Below, piece by piece: positions 26,463 through 35,743 of a stretch of 64,000 nucleotides of DNA (the first letter of the stretch is position 1; each line of letters starts with the position of its first letter). Made by a program: the position numbers and the translations under genes. Below the pieces are notes generated by a model. That model worked only from the letters and a program-made list of their open reading frames with translations, had not been told where the DNA came from and searched no databases. This DNA is from Butyrivibrio sp. VCD2006 (lineage in GTDB: Bacteria > Bacillota > Clostridia > Lachnospirales > Lachnospiraceae): NCBI RefSeq assembly GCF_000423925.1, contig NZ_AUIX01000024.1:1-64000 (forward strand). The letters run 5' to 3'.

Positions 26463-29400
26463 TTAGTCCGGAGAGTTATTTAATATCTCAAGCATTCCGT
26501 CATAGTCAAACTGACCTGCTTTTTCATTCAGTGCCTGCAGCTTTTTAAGGTCATCCTCAGGAATCTCATATCGTTTGACCTCTTCCATCATCTCTTCAAT
26601 CGCATCATAATCCATGGATTCGGCTGCATCCTTAAGTCCCTCGTAGACACTGTCAAGAAGTACGCTGCTGATCACAGGCTTATCCTTAGGTTTTTCGGAA
26701 GACTCCTTATTCTCTTCATCTTCACCGAATATAGTTCCAAGAGGTTCCTTGTAGCTCATATAATCAACTAAAAAGCCGTCATGGTTTTCCTTTATGAAAT
26801 CAATGTTTTCAGCTTTTCCTGCCATCTCAAGGTCTTCTGCCTTTTTAGCTGTATCAAGGGCGCCAATCAGGCGGCAGGAACTCTTAAGTGCATGGATTTT
26901 TATGGTATAAGACGGCCAATCGCTATTATCATAGAAGCCCTGAAGCTCACCTGCATAAGTCTCGATAGACTCATAGAATATCTTAAGTACGGATTTGAAA
27001 GCAGTTTCTGACCCGCTGTTTGTAATGGCAGCTTTTCCATTGATTCCCGGAATGGAGTCGTACCATTTTGGCGGTGCAGGCTCAAGGATTGCCCTTGTAT
27101 CTGACAGCAATTCGGATATATCCACAGCGTCAGCCTCGTCCTCATATTCGTCGTCATCTTCGGTTCTCCCTGCCTCTGTATCATTTTCCATGGTAAGCGT
27201 TTCATTTTCGAAAATGGAGGAAAGATTGTAGGATTTATTCGATTTTACAAAATACAGGATTCCAAAGCTTCCGGGGCCGCAGTTTGAGGAAATTGCTGCG
27301 GATGCCTGCTTGAATACCACATTTTCAAAATAGGCATGCCTACTTATTTCCTCCTTGATCCACATCAGTGTTTCCTTAGGGATATCAGCGTATGTTATGA
27401 AGATAAGCTCGGGATCGGGAATAATATCCACCGGTATAGCCGCTGAAATATACCGCTTATATGCTCGTCTTGTGTTACCTACCCATATTCCGGAAATTCT
27501 TGATTTATCGTGACTTATTGTAAGGCAGGGATGAAGATTAAGACTCCTTGCTATGTGGTCAATCCCCGCACTTATAAGCCCTTTTCTTGCCATGAATTCG
27601 GTCGTTTTGATTACAAAGCTGCATTTTAAGCGCTGTTTCACCATTTCAAGCTCATCTACGATTTCATCAACGTTATCATTTATCTGGGACAGCTTATAAG
27701 CGATTAGTACCAGCAGCCCCACTGAAGAGGATATGCAGCCCGAATTTATTACTGTCACATTATCAAAGGATTTGGCAGCTTCAGATGCAATCGTATACTC
27801 ATCACTCATACTCGTAGTCAGAGAAATATGAATCAGGTGATGAGCTTTTTTGAGTCCCTCTGCAAAGAAATCCGTGTAAGTCTGCTCATCCGGCGGTGCA
27901 GAGGTCGCATTTTTTCCGCGACTAAGATAGCGTATAAGTTCATCTGCCCCCATCTGGATACCGTCTTTAAATACACCCTCATCAGTCCTGATGCGGAATG
28001 GAATGATGGGAATGCGCAGTTTTTTAATGATTGAATTTGGAAGGTCACACATACTAGAGGATGTAATAATAACAGGTGCTTTTCCTGTATATCCCGCCAC
28101 TGCATTAATGTCCTCACGAAGAGTCATGACCTTGTTGGTGTTGAGGATGAGCTTCTCTTCCGGAATATATTTGATCAGAGTGCTTTCAAGAGCTTCACCG
28201 GAAACAGGCTTTACAAGATATCCCTCGAAGCCTGATCTGTTATACAGCTCTCTGTTATCACTTCCGGCATTGGCAGTAAGTACAATGATCGGCGTTGTGC
28301 GGTTCATGCCGCCGTCATGATTCCTGATCTTTACAAGACATTCAATACCGTCCATTTCCGGCATGAGATGATCCATAAAAATGACATCATATCTGTATTT
28401 CAGGTCTAGCTCTAATGCTTCATTTCCGCTTGTGGCCATATCTATCTTTATATCTGTATCAGATAGCAGCTTTGCCTCAACCTCAAGGTTCATCACGTTA
28501 TCATCGACAATAAGGATTCTAGCCTCCGGTGCGCGAAAGCTTGCCTCATAAGCGTCCCTCTTAACAGTGCTCTGGTTATGGATATTCAGCTCACCGATCT
28601 CGCTGCTGTCAGATATTCCTTGATTCAGCACTACGGTAAAGGTCGAACCCTCTCCATATACGCTGTTTACCGTAATGGTTCCGCCCATAAGCTCCACAAG
28701 CTGTTTTACTATGGAAAGTCCAAGGCCTGTTCCTTCGATGTAGCGGTTTTTCTCTTCATCCACTCTCTTAAAGGCATCAAAAAGGAAAGGAATTACCTCT
28801 TTCTTGATTCCCATACCTGTATCAGAGATTGAAATTGAAAGCTCTACGTTTTTCTCGTCCTTAAGTTCACTTTCGATGTGAAGATCAATGGAGCCTGCGC
28901 CCGTGTATTTTACGGCGTTGTTCAGAAGGTTAATGATGATCTGTTTTAGCCTTACTTCATCTCCGTATAATACCGAAGGTACCTTGGGATCTATGCTGAC
29001 ACTAAGCTTAATGCCCTTTTCATGTGCCTTGAGCCATACCATGTTGACTATTTCCGAGAGCATATCGCCTATCCTGTAATCCACAGGAACGATGGCCATA
29101 CTGCCCGCTTCCATTTTTGAAAAGTCCAAAATATCATTGATGAGAGCCAGCAGCATTTTTCCGGAGCCCTGTATGCCCACGGAATCCATTATGATCTCAT
29201 CAGAAGCAGTATCATCACGAAGAATTAGCTCGTTCAGGCCCAGAATTGAGTTTATGGGCGTTCTGATCTCATGGCTCATGCTGGAGAAGAAACGGTTCTG
29301 TGACTTGGTCAGCTCCTCCGCCTTATCAGCGGCCGCTCTGGCACGGGCATTTTCATCCCTGAAAAATATGTTTTGCAGCAATGTCATTATGAAGCAGATG

Positions 29401-29918
29401 AAGCCCACAAGAATCACGGACATGAAGGAATCAAACAAAAAATGACCTCTTGAGTGCTGATACATAAGCCCAGGATAGTAATATTCAATCAGATAGCAGC
29501 ACACTGATTCCAGAATGATTAAAAACAGCATGGTTTTTCGCCAGGTACCCTTGAGCACAAGACCGGCATAGGTAAAGGTGAAAATTATCCACAAAAATCC
29601 GCCGCCCTGAACGCCTCCGCCAAAAATGTACAGTGAAGGAAGTATGATGAAAACAAGACCAACGACAGTTATTTTAATGGCTGCCATGATTTTATTTATG
29701 CGCAGGGATATAAACATGATCGATGGCACAAATATCAGCGTCCCTATTATGGCTGCTATTTCATAAGGATTTTCCTGAATAATAAAATCGCCGATAAGCG
29801 CGATAAATACCATGATCTCGGACACTATGGAAAGTACCAGATAGATTCTTTCGGTAATCTCGCGCTCGGGATCTTTTATTGTATCAATTAGATTTCTGAT
29901 AATACCATTATTCATCAT
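26463..29918 (-). CDS. Hybrid histidine kinase with embedded DegV domain and Hpt
   Basis: This 1151-residue protein has, in order: about six membrane helices (residues 25-185), a HisKA domain with the phospho-His at 216 (MSHEIRTPINS), an HATPase (LLNNAVKYT, SDTGMGI, GTGLGLSIVKQL), a receiver (466-590, phospho-Asp 516 in VIFMDHLMPEMDG), a DegV domain (about 612-895), an acidic linker and an Hpt domain with His 1009 (IHALKSSCRLIGA). The DegV part shows VIITSSSMCDLP, TSAPP at 672-676 and ISLTTSMSDEYTIASEAA, matching the fatty-acid-binding EDD fold. A lipid-sensing phosphorelay is inferred. It overlaps the previous kinase gene by four bases. Confidence 0.9.
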   Translation of the reverse strand: MMNNGIIRNLIDTIKDPEREITERIYLVLSIVSEIMVFIALIGDFIIQENPYEIAAIIGTLIFVPSIMFISLRINKIMAAIKITVVGLVFIILPSLYIFGGGVQGGGFLWIIFTFTYAGLVLKGTWRKTMLFLIILESVCCYLIEYYYPGLMYQHSRGHFLFDSFMSVILVGFICFIMTLLQNIFFRDENARARAAADKAEELTKSQNRFFSSMSHEIRTPINSILGLNELILRDDTASDEIIMDSVGIQGSGKMLLALINDILDFSKMEAGSMAIVPVDYRIGDMLSEIVNMVWLKAHEKGIKLSVSIDPKVPSVLYGDEVRLKQIIINLLNNAVKYTGAGSIDLHIESELKDEKNVELSISISDTGMGIKKEVIPFLFDAFKRVDEEKNRYIEGTGLGLSIVKQLVELMGGTITVNSVYGEGSTFTVVLNQGISDSSEIGELNIHNQSTVKRDAYEASFRAPEARILIVDDNVMNLEVEAKLLSDTDIKIDMATSGNEALELDLKYRYDVIFMDHLMPEMDGIECLVKIRNHDGGMNRTTPIIVLTANAGSDNRELYNRSGFEGYLVKPVSGEALESTLIKYIPEEKLILNTNKVMTLREDINAVAGYTGKAPVIITSSSMCDLPNSIIKKLRIPIIPFRIRTDEGVFKDGIQMGADELIRYLSRGKNATSAPPDEQTYTDFFAEGLKKAHHLIHISLTTSMSDEYTIASEAAKSFDNVTVINSGCISSSVGLLVLIAYKLSQINDNVDEIVDELEMVKQRLKCSFVIKTTEFMARKGLISAGIDHIARSLNLHPCLTISHDKSRISGIWVGNTRRAYKRYISAAIPVDIIPDPELIFITYADIPKETLMWIKEEISRHAYFENVVFKQASAAISSNCGPGSFGILYFVKSNKSYNLSSIFENETLTMENDTEAGRTEDDDEYEDEADAVDISELLSDTRAILEPAPPKWYDSIPGINGKAAITNSGSETAFKSVLKIFYESIETYAGELQGFYDNSDWPSYTIKIHALKSSCRLIGALDTAKKAEDLEMAGKAENIDFIKENHDGFLVDYMSYKEPLGTIFGEDEENKESSEKPKDKPVISSVLLDSVYEGLKDAAESMDYDAIEEMMEEVKRYEIPEDDLKKLQALNEKAGQFDYDGMLEILNNSPD

Positions 29919-31966
29919 GCGCTCTGCCCTCCCTTATCTTCTCCGGATTTGGGAAGTTCACGCATCATAACTCTCTCAAAATCAGCAATGTTGATCGGTT
30001 TAGCTATGAATCCGTCAAAGCCTTCTTTTATGAACATTTCTCTGGCTCCGGAAACTGCGTTTGCTGTAAGGGCAATCACAATGATACTCTTCTTCATTTC
30101 CTGCGCAGCAGCTTTTATCTGCTTCATCGCTTCTACGCCGTCCATACCGGGCATCATATGATCCATAAATACAACGTCATAATCATTATTGCGGAATTTG
30201 GAGATAGCTTCTTTTCCGCTGCCTGCTGTCTCTGTTATGATCTCGTATTCCTTGAAAAGCTCAGTTGCCACAATGAGGTTCATGGGCTCATCATCCACAA
30301 TCAGTGCGCGAACATTAGTAAATGTGGGTCTTTCGGTCTGCTCCATATTTGCAAGGTTCCCGGCGTTCTTGCCTTCATTTAGAACCTTAATGACGGGATA
30401 TGCATAGAGAGGCTTTGGCATCACAAGCACAGCACTTCCGGGAGTTGCCTTAAAGCCTGCGTTTGCAGACACGGCAACAACCACATCGCCCTTGCTCATC
30501 TCATCAAAATATGCAGGATTTTCCTCGTATTCCTCCTGTCCCATGAAAATAACCGAAATATCCAGCTTTTCCTTTAATCTGTCGATTTCCTTTATTGTCT
30601 CTGCGGGATAAAGCGGCACACCTATACCGGATGCAAGATTTGTAGCCATGGCGCGATAAAAATCACGGACTTTCGGAACCTTATACTTATCGGATCGCAC
30701 ATGGAAGACAATGTCACCTGAAAAGCTCTTGGATATTGCAAGGCAAGGCTCTTTATCGATGACCTTCTGGGGAATTGTGACACGCACGGTAGTCCCGACG
30801 TGCTTTTCGCTCTCAATTTTCACAAATCCGCCCATTCTGTGCGCGAATCCGTACACGATAAACAGTCCCAGACCGATTCCGCCTGAGCTGCGATTTCTCT
30901 TCTTATTGACCTGATACATGCCCTTGGATACTGAAGCGACGGACCATCTATCCATTCCTATGCCGGTATCTGTCATTTCAATGCACAGATTCACGCCATA
31001 GTCGGTGTTTTCCGAAAACATCTTTACGTAGATTCCGCCTTTTCTGGTGAATTTAATGGCATTTTCAAGAAGGTGCCTGAATATCTTATGGAGCTTTTTT
31101 ACGTCTCCGTACATCTTTGAGGGAACTGAAGGATCTATATCCACGATCAGTTCCAGTTTCTTTTCATTGTTTAAAAATCTGAAGCCCACCACAACATCGT
31201 TGATGAGAGAGGTACTCATATAATCATCTTCTTCAAGAATGACCTTTTCACGTTTGCATTCGGTGTAGTCCTGAATATCCTCGATCTGATATGCGAGACG
31301 TATGCCCGCATTTTTAATATTGATGGCTTCATTTCCGGCATCTTTTTTTATAAGCATCTCGGACATGCCGTTTACAACGTTTACAGGTGTTCTCAGTTCG
31401 TGGGAAATATTGGACAGAAAGTCCTCCATATCGGCATCAACCGCTTCTATCTGCTGCTCGCTATCCTCGTAGGATTGCTGCATTTCCGTACGGCTGCTTA
31501 TAACCTTCATGCTGCAATAATACATCATGAAGACAATGCTGACATGAAGAAATACTCTTGATATGTTCATGGTATCAAACACGATACCGCTTCCGTGGGA
31601 AATAACGAAGAATTGCAGACATAGCAAGGTAATATACTCAGCAATAAGGCAGTTCATCATATAGGCATTGTTATAAAAAGAAAACGTCACCATAGCAAAA
31701 ACGACAATAAGTGCGATGTCGAAAAAACTGCTATCATGAACGCCATGAAAAAAAACGGCAAGCATAGATAATATAAAATATGCTACCTTGCGTATGTTGT
31801 ACTCAGGATATCCTGAAATATGCATTAACCAGATGGATAATGTTCCAAGAATAATAAGCGGAGGTACCCAGAACTCCCACCCCGCGACGAAGCTCTCTAC
31901 TGTTAAGCCAAAAAAAGCCAGTGACATAAGGAGAATCGTGAATCGCTCATGATTTGTCTGGTTCAT
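29915..31966 (-). CDS. Membrane hybrid histidine kinase
   Basis: The 683-residue sensor has about six membrane helices (1-155), HisKA with phospho-His 189 (FLSNISHELRTPVNVVNGMS), an HATPase (LLENAIKFTRKGG, MTDTGIGMDRW, GGIGLGLFIVYGF), a degenerate receiver-like segment (about 405-530) and a full receiver at the C-terminus (ALIVDDEPMNLIVATELF; VVFMDHMMPGMDG). The core layout resembles the DegV-kinase next door, and the ATGA overlap couples them. The two may form a heteromeric sensor. No ligand-binding domain is exposed outside the membrane. Confidence 0.9.
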   Translation of the reverse strand: MNQTNHERFTILLMSLAFFGLTVESFVAGWEFWVPPLIILGTLSIWLMHISGYPEYNIRKVAYFILSMLAVFFHGVHDSSFFDIALIVVFAMVTFSFYNNAYMMNCLIAEYITLLCLQFFVISHGSGIVFDTMNISRVFLHVSIVFMMYYCSMKVISSRTEMQQSYEDSEQQIEAVDADMEDFLSNISHELRTPVNVVNGMSEMLIKKDAGNEAINIKNAGIRLAYQIEDIQDYTECKREKVILEEDDYMSTSLINDVVVGFRFLNNEKKLELIVDIDPSVPSKMYGDVKKLHKIFRHLLENAIKFTRKGGIYVKMFSENTDYGVNLCIEMTDTGIGMDRWSVASVSKGMYQVNKKRNRSSGGIGLGLFIVYGFAHRMGGFVKIESEKHVGTTVRVTIPQKVIDKEPCLAISKSFSGDIVFHVRSDKYKVPKVRDFYRAMATNLASGIGVPLYPAETIKEIDRLKEKLDISVIFMGQEEYEENPAYFDEMSKGDVVVAVSANAGFKATPGSAVLVMPKPLYAYPVIKVLNEGKNAGNLANMEQTERPTFTNVRALIVDDEPMNLIVATELFKEYEIITETAGSGKEAISKFRNNDYDVVFMDHMMPGMDGVEAMKQIKAAAQEMKKSIIVIALTANAVSGAREMFIKEGFDGFIAKPINIADFERVMMRELPKSGEDKGGQSA

Positions 31967-32005
31967 TTTTATCCCTCATAATTTAGATCATATGAAAATC
32001 TGAAA

Positions 32006-32194
32006 TTAGTTCATCTTCTCCATTTCTTCCGTAAAAATCTGAGAAGCAGTTTTTTCATATGAGCTATCACCATCATCTGCTTCAAGCTGCGCAGCATCAT
32101 AACCTATAGGAGGTTCATTGTCTTTGCATGCAGTTAATGTAATTATAATAGGAATAATTGTCACTAACAATATAATAGGCTTTAATTTATTCAT
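32006..32194 (-). CDS. Small lipoprotein leading the signalling operon
   Basis: The 62-residue product has a lipoprotein signal (MNKLKPIILLVTIIPIIIT) with lipobox LTAC, cysteine at about residue 23, and a short acidic mature part (DNEPPIGYDAAQLEADDGD). GAGG sits eight bases before the ATG. It lies 39 bases upstream of the membrane kinase gene on the same strand. A surface accessory or sensor role next to the kinases is possible but unproven; the mature part is too small to hold an enzyme. Confidence 0.75.
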   Translation of the reverse strand: MNKLKPIILLVTIIPIIITLTACKDNEPPIGYDAAQLEADDGDSSYEKTASQIFTEEMEKMN

Positions 32195-32331
32195 ACCGGG
32201 TACCTCGCTAATATGTCTATCTTATAAGAATATTGTAATATAGCCTATTTTGCTTGTGTGTTTCACTGTGTGACAAATGATAAATTCTTTATAAACTCGC
32301 TTAAAATCAAGGAAAAGTGTTGAAAAATGTC

Positions 32332-33408
32332 TTATAGGTATGTCATCAGCTCTTCTATATCTTCGTCAGTTGTCGCCCAATCGGTGGCAAGTCTTATTAC
32401 AGTATGATTTTCATCCGGTTTTTCCCAGAAGCCATATCTGACATGCTCTGAGAGCTCCTTTAATCTGTCATCCTCAAGTAAAATGAATTGCTGATTGGTA
32501 GGTGAATCAATGTAAAGCTGATAGCCCTTTTCAGTGAGTCCTTCGCGAAGCTTCTCTGCCTTGTCTATAGCATTGCGGCTGATATCCATATAGAGATCAT
32601 CAGTAAAAAGCGTATCAAACATAAGTCCGAGCAGCCATCCCTTGGCGAGAAGTGCGCCGTGCTGCTTGATAATGGGCACCGGGTGCTTTGTCGGAACTTT
32701 GCCCGGGAATACCACTGCTTCTCCAAATAGTGCGCCAACCTTGGTTCCGCCTATATAGAATACATCCACAAGCTTTGCGATATCCTGAAGCGTCACATCA
32801 GTCCTGCGGCTCATAAGGCCGTAGCCAAGCCTCGCACCATCGAGGAAAAGAGGTATTTCATACTCCTTACAAATTGCGGAAAGCTCACCAAGCTCTGACT
32901 TGGTATAAAGCGTGCCATATTCTGTGGGATGAGAGATGTAAACGGCACCGGGGAAAACCATATGCTCATGATTATCATCTTCATAGAAATCCTTCAGAAG
33001 CTTTTTGAGGTCCTCTGCGCGGATTTTTCCTATCTCATCTGAGTAGATGGCATCGGATGAGGCACTTTTCTCCGGAATGCTGGGAAGTGTCAGCACCTTA
33101 TGTCCCGAAAACTCGATGGCTCCTGCTTCGTGAGCTGCCACATGCCCCGTCTGGGCTGCTACAACGCCCTCGTAGGGCTCAAGGAGCATATCTATTATTG
33201 TCTGATTGGTCTGAGTTCCGCCCACAAGGAAGAATACATCAGCATCCTTGCAGTCACATGCAGCTCTGATCTTATCGGCTGCACTTTTGCAGTAATCATC
33301 GGTGCCGTAGCCGTCTATCTGCTCATAATTTGTCTCCTGAAGGCGCTGCAGGATCTCCGGATGCGCACCTTTCGTATAATCGCTTGAAAAAGATATTTTT
33401 CTGGTCAT
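32332..33408 (-). CDS. Threonine aldolase-like PLP-dependent lyase
   Basis: The 358-residue enzyme belongs to the beta-eliminating lyase/low-specificity threonine aldolase group. It would split threonine to glycine and acetaldehyde. Signs are VGGTQTNQTIIDMLL, GHVAAHEAGAIEF (with the His that stacks on the cofactor), FLDGARLGYGL and the PLP lysine in FYIGGTKVGALFG. Full length for the family. It is monocistronic, and a product of alanine/glycine metabolism would fit the AGCS symporter nearby, but they are not cotranscribed. Confidence 0.9.
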   Translation of the reverse strand: MTRKISFSSDYTKGAHPEILQRLQETNYEQIDGYGTDDYCKSAADKIRAACDCKDADVFFLVGGTQTNQTIIDMLLEPYEGVVAAQTGHVAAHEAGAIEFSGHKVLTLPSIPEKSASSDAIYSDEIGKIRAEDLKKLLKDFYEDDNHEHMVFPGAVYISHPTEYGTLYTKSELGELSAICKEYEIPLFLDGARLGYGLMSRRTDVTLQDIAKLVDVFYIGGTKVGALFGEAVVFPGKVPTKHPVPIIKQHGALLAKGWLLGLMFDTLFTDDLYMDISRNAIDKAEKLREGLTEKGYQLYIDSPTNQQFILLEDDRLKELSEHVRYGFWEKPDENHTVIRLATDWATTDEDIEELMTYL

Positions 33409-33428
33409 GGTTTCTTCACTTTCTAAGA

Positions 33429-33450
33429 GCCGACCACATTCGTGATCGGC
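33429..33450 (-). terminator. Weak terminator-like hairpin
   Basis: GCCGACCAC (33429-33437) and GTGATCGGC (33442-33450) pair with one mismatch. The T-run is poor on the minus strand, so its role as the end of the LRR-protein gene is uncertain. Confidence 0.4.
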
Positions 33451-33463
33451 CCTTTTGGCATTT

Positions 33464-35578
33464 TTATTTAACTTTCTGGTTCTTGCCCTTCAATCCCTTG
33501 GATTTGAAGATCTTCTTGTAATTCTTAAGCTGCTTCTTCGGAACCTTCACCTTTGCCTTGGAATGGATTCCCTTGAATGCACTTCCGCCTACGCTGCTCT
33601 TTGTAAGTAAAACAGTGTTGACCTTGATGTTCTTAAGGTTCTTACATTTATAGAATGCTTTGCTTCCGATTGATGCAACATTGGCACCGATTGTGACCTT
33701 CTTAAGCTTCTTGTTGTTCTGGAAGGCACCTGCTGCAATTCCTGTAACCTTATAGGACGTTCCGTCAATTAAGATGTCGTTAGGAACGGTTGCGCTTGAT
33801 GCAGTTGCAGAATCAGGCTTCACATATGTAACCGCCTCGCTTCCTGCTGTGACAGAGCTGATAGAGTATGAAGCTCCGCCGTTTGCAACAGATTCGCCCA
33901 CTGCGTGAACAGGAGCCTGGTTAGCTACTGTAGGAGCAGGAGCTGTACCATTTCCTGAAGGATTGGTCGGATTTGTAGGATTTGCCGGGTTGCCTGGATC
34001 TGTAGGGTTAGTCGGGTTTGTAGGGTTATTCGGATCTACCGGATCAGGAACTACAGGATAGTCCTTGAAGATGAAGGTCAAATCTCCAAAGTAGCCGTGA
34101 TGCCACAAGTTATAAAGTCCGGTGCCTGAAGTAAGAGTTTCCTGATATTCTATTGTACTTGTAGTAAGTGGCGTAACTTTTACTGATAATTCAGGGGTCT
34201 TAGTGGCAACCATAACAACATCATATGCAATATTGCCTGTTCCGTCATAATCAAGTTCCAGATTGTAGGTAACTACATTGGTGTCTTCGTTTCTGACATC
34301 TACATAAAGCCGGGTATCTGCTGTTTTAGATATGTATCCCATTTTGTTAAGAGAAAACATCAGGAAATAAGCCATCTCTCCTGCAAATGTAGCGCTTCCG
34401 TTTCTCAAGTCAATTATATACTCACCAAGGTTATCAGGTAGAGCCTGCTCAGCCACGATAAAATGGACTACTGAATAGTAGTCTTTTTCCATTACTCTTG
34501 CACGAGCTCTTTCCTCACTATCCAGTTCATACACAAGCTCATCGCCACGGATGGTGCACTCAGGATGCATGCCAATGCTGGCACCATAGCCTTCAAGCTT
34601 ATCACAATAATAGAAATCCCACTGGCCATCGTTATCTACATCAAGTGTGGAATAATATATCTCATCAATATCACTCTCTTTCTTCCACTTTGATGATCCG
34701 AGAGTAAGAGAAAATGCTTCATATTCGCTACCCGTTAGTCCAACAACCCCATCAGTAAGATTTATTTCCAATGTTCCAAGATCATGGGGATCACCTTGAA
34801 CAGGAAACTCAAACTGAAGTTTCTCAAAGCAGGGAATTTCATTTTCTTCAAGCTTTTCGGGATCTACACTTATAGTAAACGTCCCTTCCAAAGATGTGTC
34901 GGGAAGCGTCTCCATAACCAGGCATTCTTTTTCAAAATCATAGATTATTTTTACATCCGGTTGTTCATCGTCGTTCAGGTCGTAAAAATTATCCTCTGTT
35001 TTAACGATTTTGCCTTCATCAAGAGCCTGGTCAATAAAAGCTGTCACCTTTTCACTATCTCTTTTTGACAATTCCAATTTATTTCTAACATCGGCGACAA
35101 ATAAATCATAGTTATATATTGCCGTTATAGCAGGTGAAAACACCTTAATCTCTGAGTTACTTTCTAAAGATTCTATTTCCCAAGTCTTTCCATTTATTAT
35201 GACCTCAGTATCTTCAGTTAAGTAATTATTGCTGTTTGTCAGTGTGATTGTGGCATGGAACCTATAATCTCCACCTTCAAACCAGGGGTTGGTAAACCAG
35301 TTAAAGTTACCGTCTTCTTGTTTTTTACGCCATTGACCACCGCTGAATTTAGCAGCATAAGTACCGCTTGTTGTAAGCTTATATTGGTCATAATCCATGA
35401 CTGTACCGGTTCCTGCGACCCTTTCATCAACACGTATAACTTCAGGAAAATCAGATTTTAGCTCCAGACGCTGTATCGCCTTTGGAGCAGCTTCGGCGGG
35501 CAAGGCGCCAAATTGAAACAGACTTATTGCCAGTGCCAGACTGGTAATAAGAGATAGCAGACGTTTACTTCTAACCAT
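33464..35578 (-). CDS. Secreted protein with BspA-like repeats
   Basis: The 704-residue protein has a signal peptide (cleavage after PAEA, near 30), a long beta-rich N-terminal region of unknown fold with DVDNDGQWDFYY and LNDDEQPDVKIIY-type Asp-rich turns, a linker of NPTNPTDPGNP repeats (about 530-565) and a C-terminal BspA-type leucine-rich repeat (GIAAGAFQNNKKLKKVTIGAN). The tail is strongly basic (VPKKQLKNYKKIFKSKG). The same tail type ends the transglutaminase protein at 40423-42957, so it may be a shared surface-binding module. A surface-attached role is inferred. It has no operon partner. Confidence 0.75.
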   Translation of the reverse strand: MVRSKRLLSLITSLALAISLFQFGALPAEAAPKAIQRLELKSDFPEVIRVDERVAGTGTVMDYDQYKLTTSGTYAAKFSGGQWRKKQEDGNFNWFTNPWFEGGDYRFHATITLTNSNNYLTEDTEVIINGKTWEIESLESNSEIKVFSPAITAIYNYDLFVADVRNKLELSKRDSEKVTAFIDQALDEGKIVKTEDNFYDLNDDEQPDVKIIYDFEKECLVMETLPDTSLEGTFTISVDPEKLEENEIPCFEKLQFEFPVQGDPHDLGTLEINLTDGVVGLTGSEYEAFSLTLGSSKWKKESDIDEIYYSTLDVDNDGQWDFYYCDKLEGYGASIGMHPECTIRGDELVYELDSEERARARVMEKDYYSVVHFIVAEQALPDNLGEYIIDLRNGSATFAGEMAYFLMFSLNKMGYISKTADTRLYVDVRNEDTNVVTYNLELDYDGTGNIAYDVVMVATKTPELSVKVTPLTTSTIEYQETLTSGTGLYNLWHHGYFGDLTFIFKDYPVVPDPVDPNNPTNPTNPTDPGNPANPTNPTNPSGNGTAPAPTVANQAPVHAVGESVANGGASYSISSVTAGSEAVTYVKPDSATASSATVPNDILIDGTSYKVTGIAAGAFQNNKKLKKVTIGANVASIGSKAFYKCKNLKNIKVNTVLLTKSSVGGSAFKGIHSKAKVKVPKKQLKNYKKIFKSKGLKGKNQKVK

Positions 35579-35692
35579 GATGTGTCTCCCTCCTAAATGA
35601 AAAAAACAATGGAACTAACAGTAAAATTCGTTGCTACAAGTAGACATATTTTTAGATGATAAGAGTATAGGTGATTTTAAGACCAAATAGTA

Positions 35693-35726
35693 TACGGATT
35701 ATGAAAAAAATAATTCATAATCCGTA
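35693..35726. terminator. Long inverted repeat between secreted and MATE genes
   Basis: TACGGATTATGAA (35693-35705) is mirrored by TTCATAATCCGTA (35714-35726). The 13-bp stem has no T-tail on the minus strand. It may terminate the MATE transcript or be a cis element for the downstream secreted-protein gene. Confidence 0.5.
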
Positions 35727-35743
35727 CTTGACAAATGAAAAAA

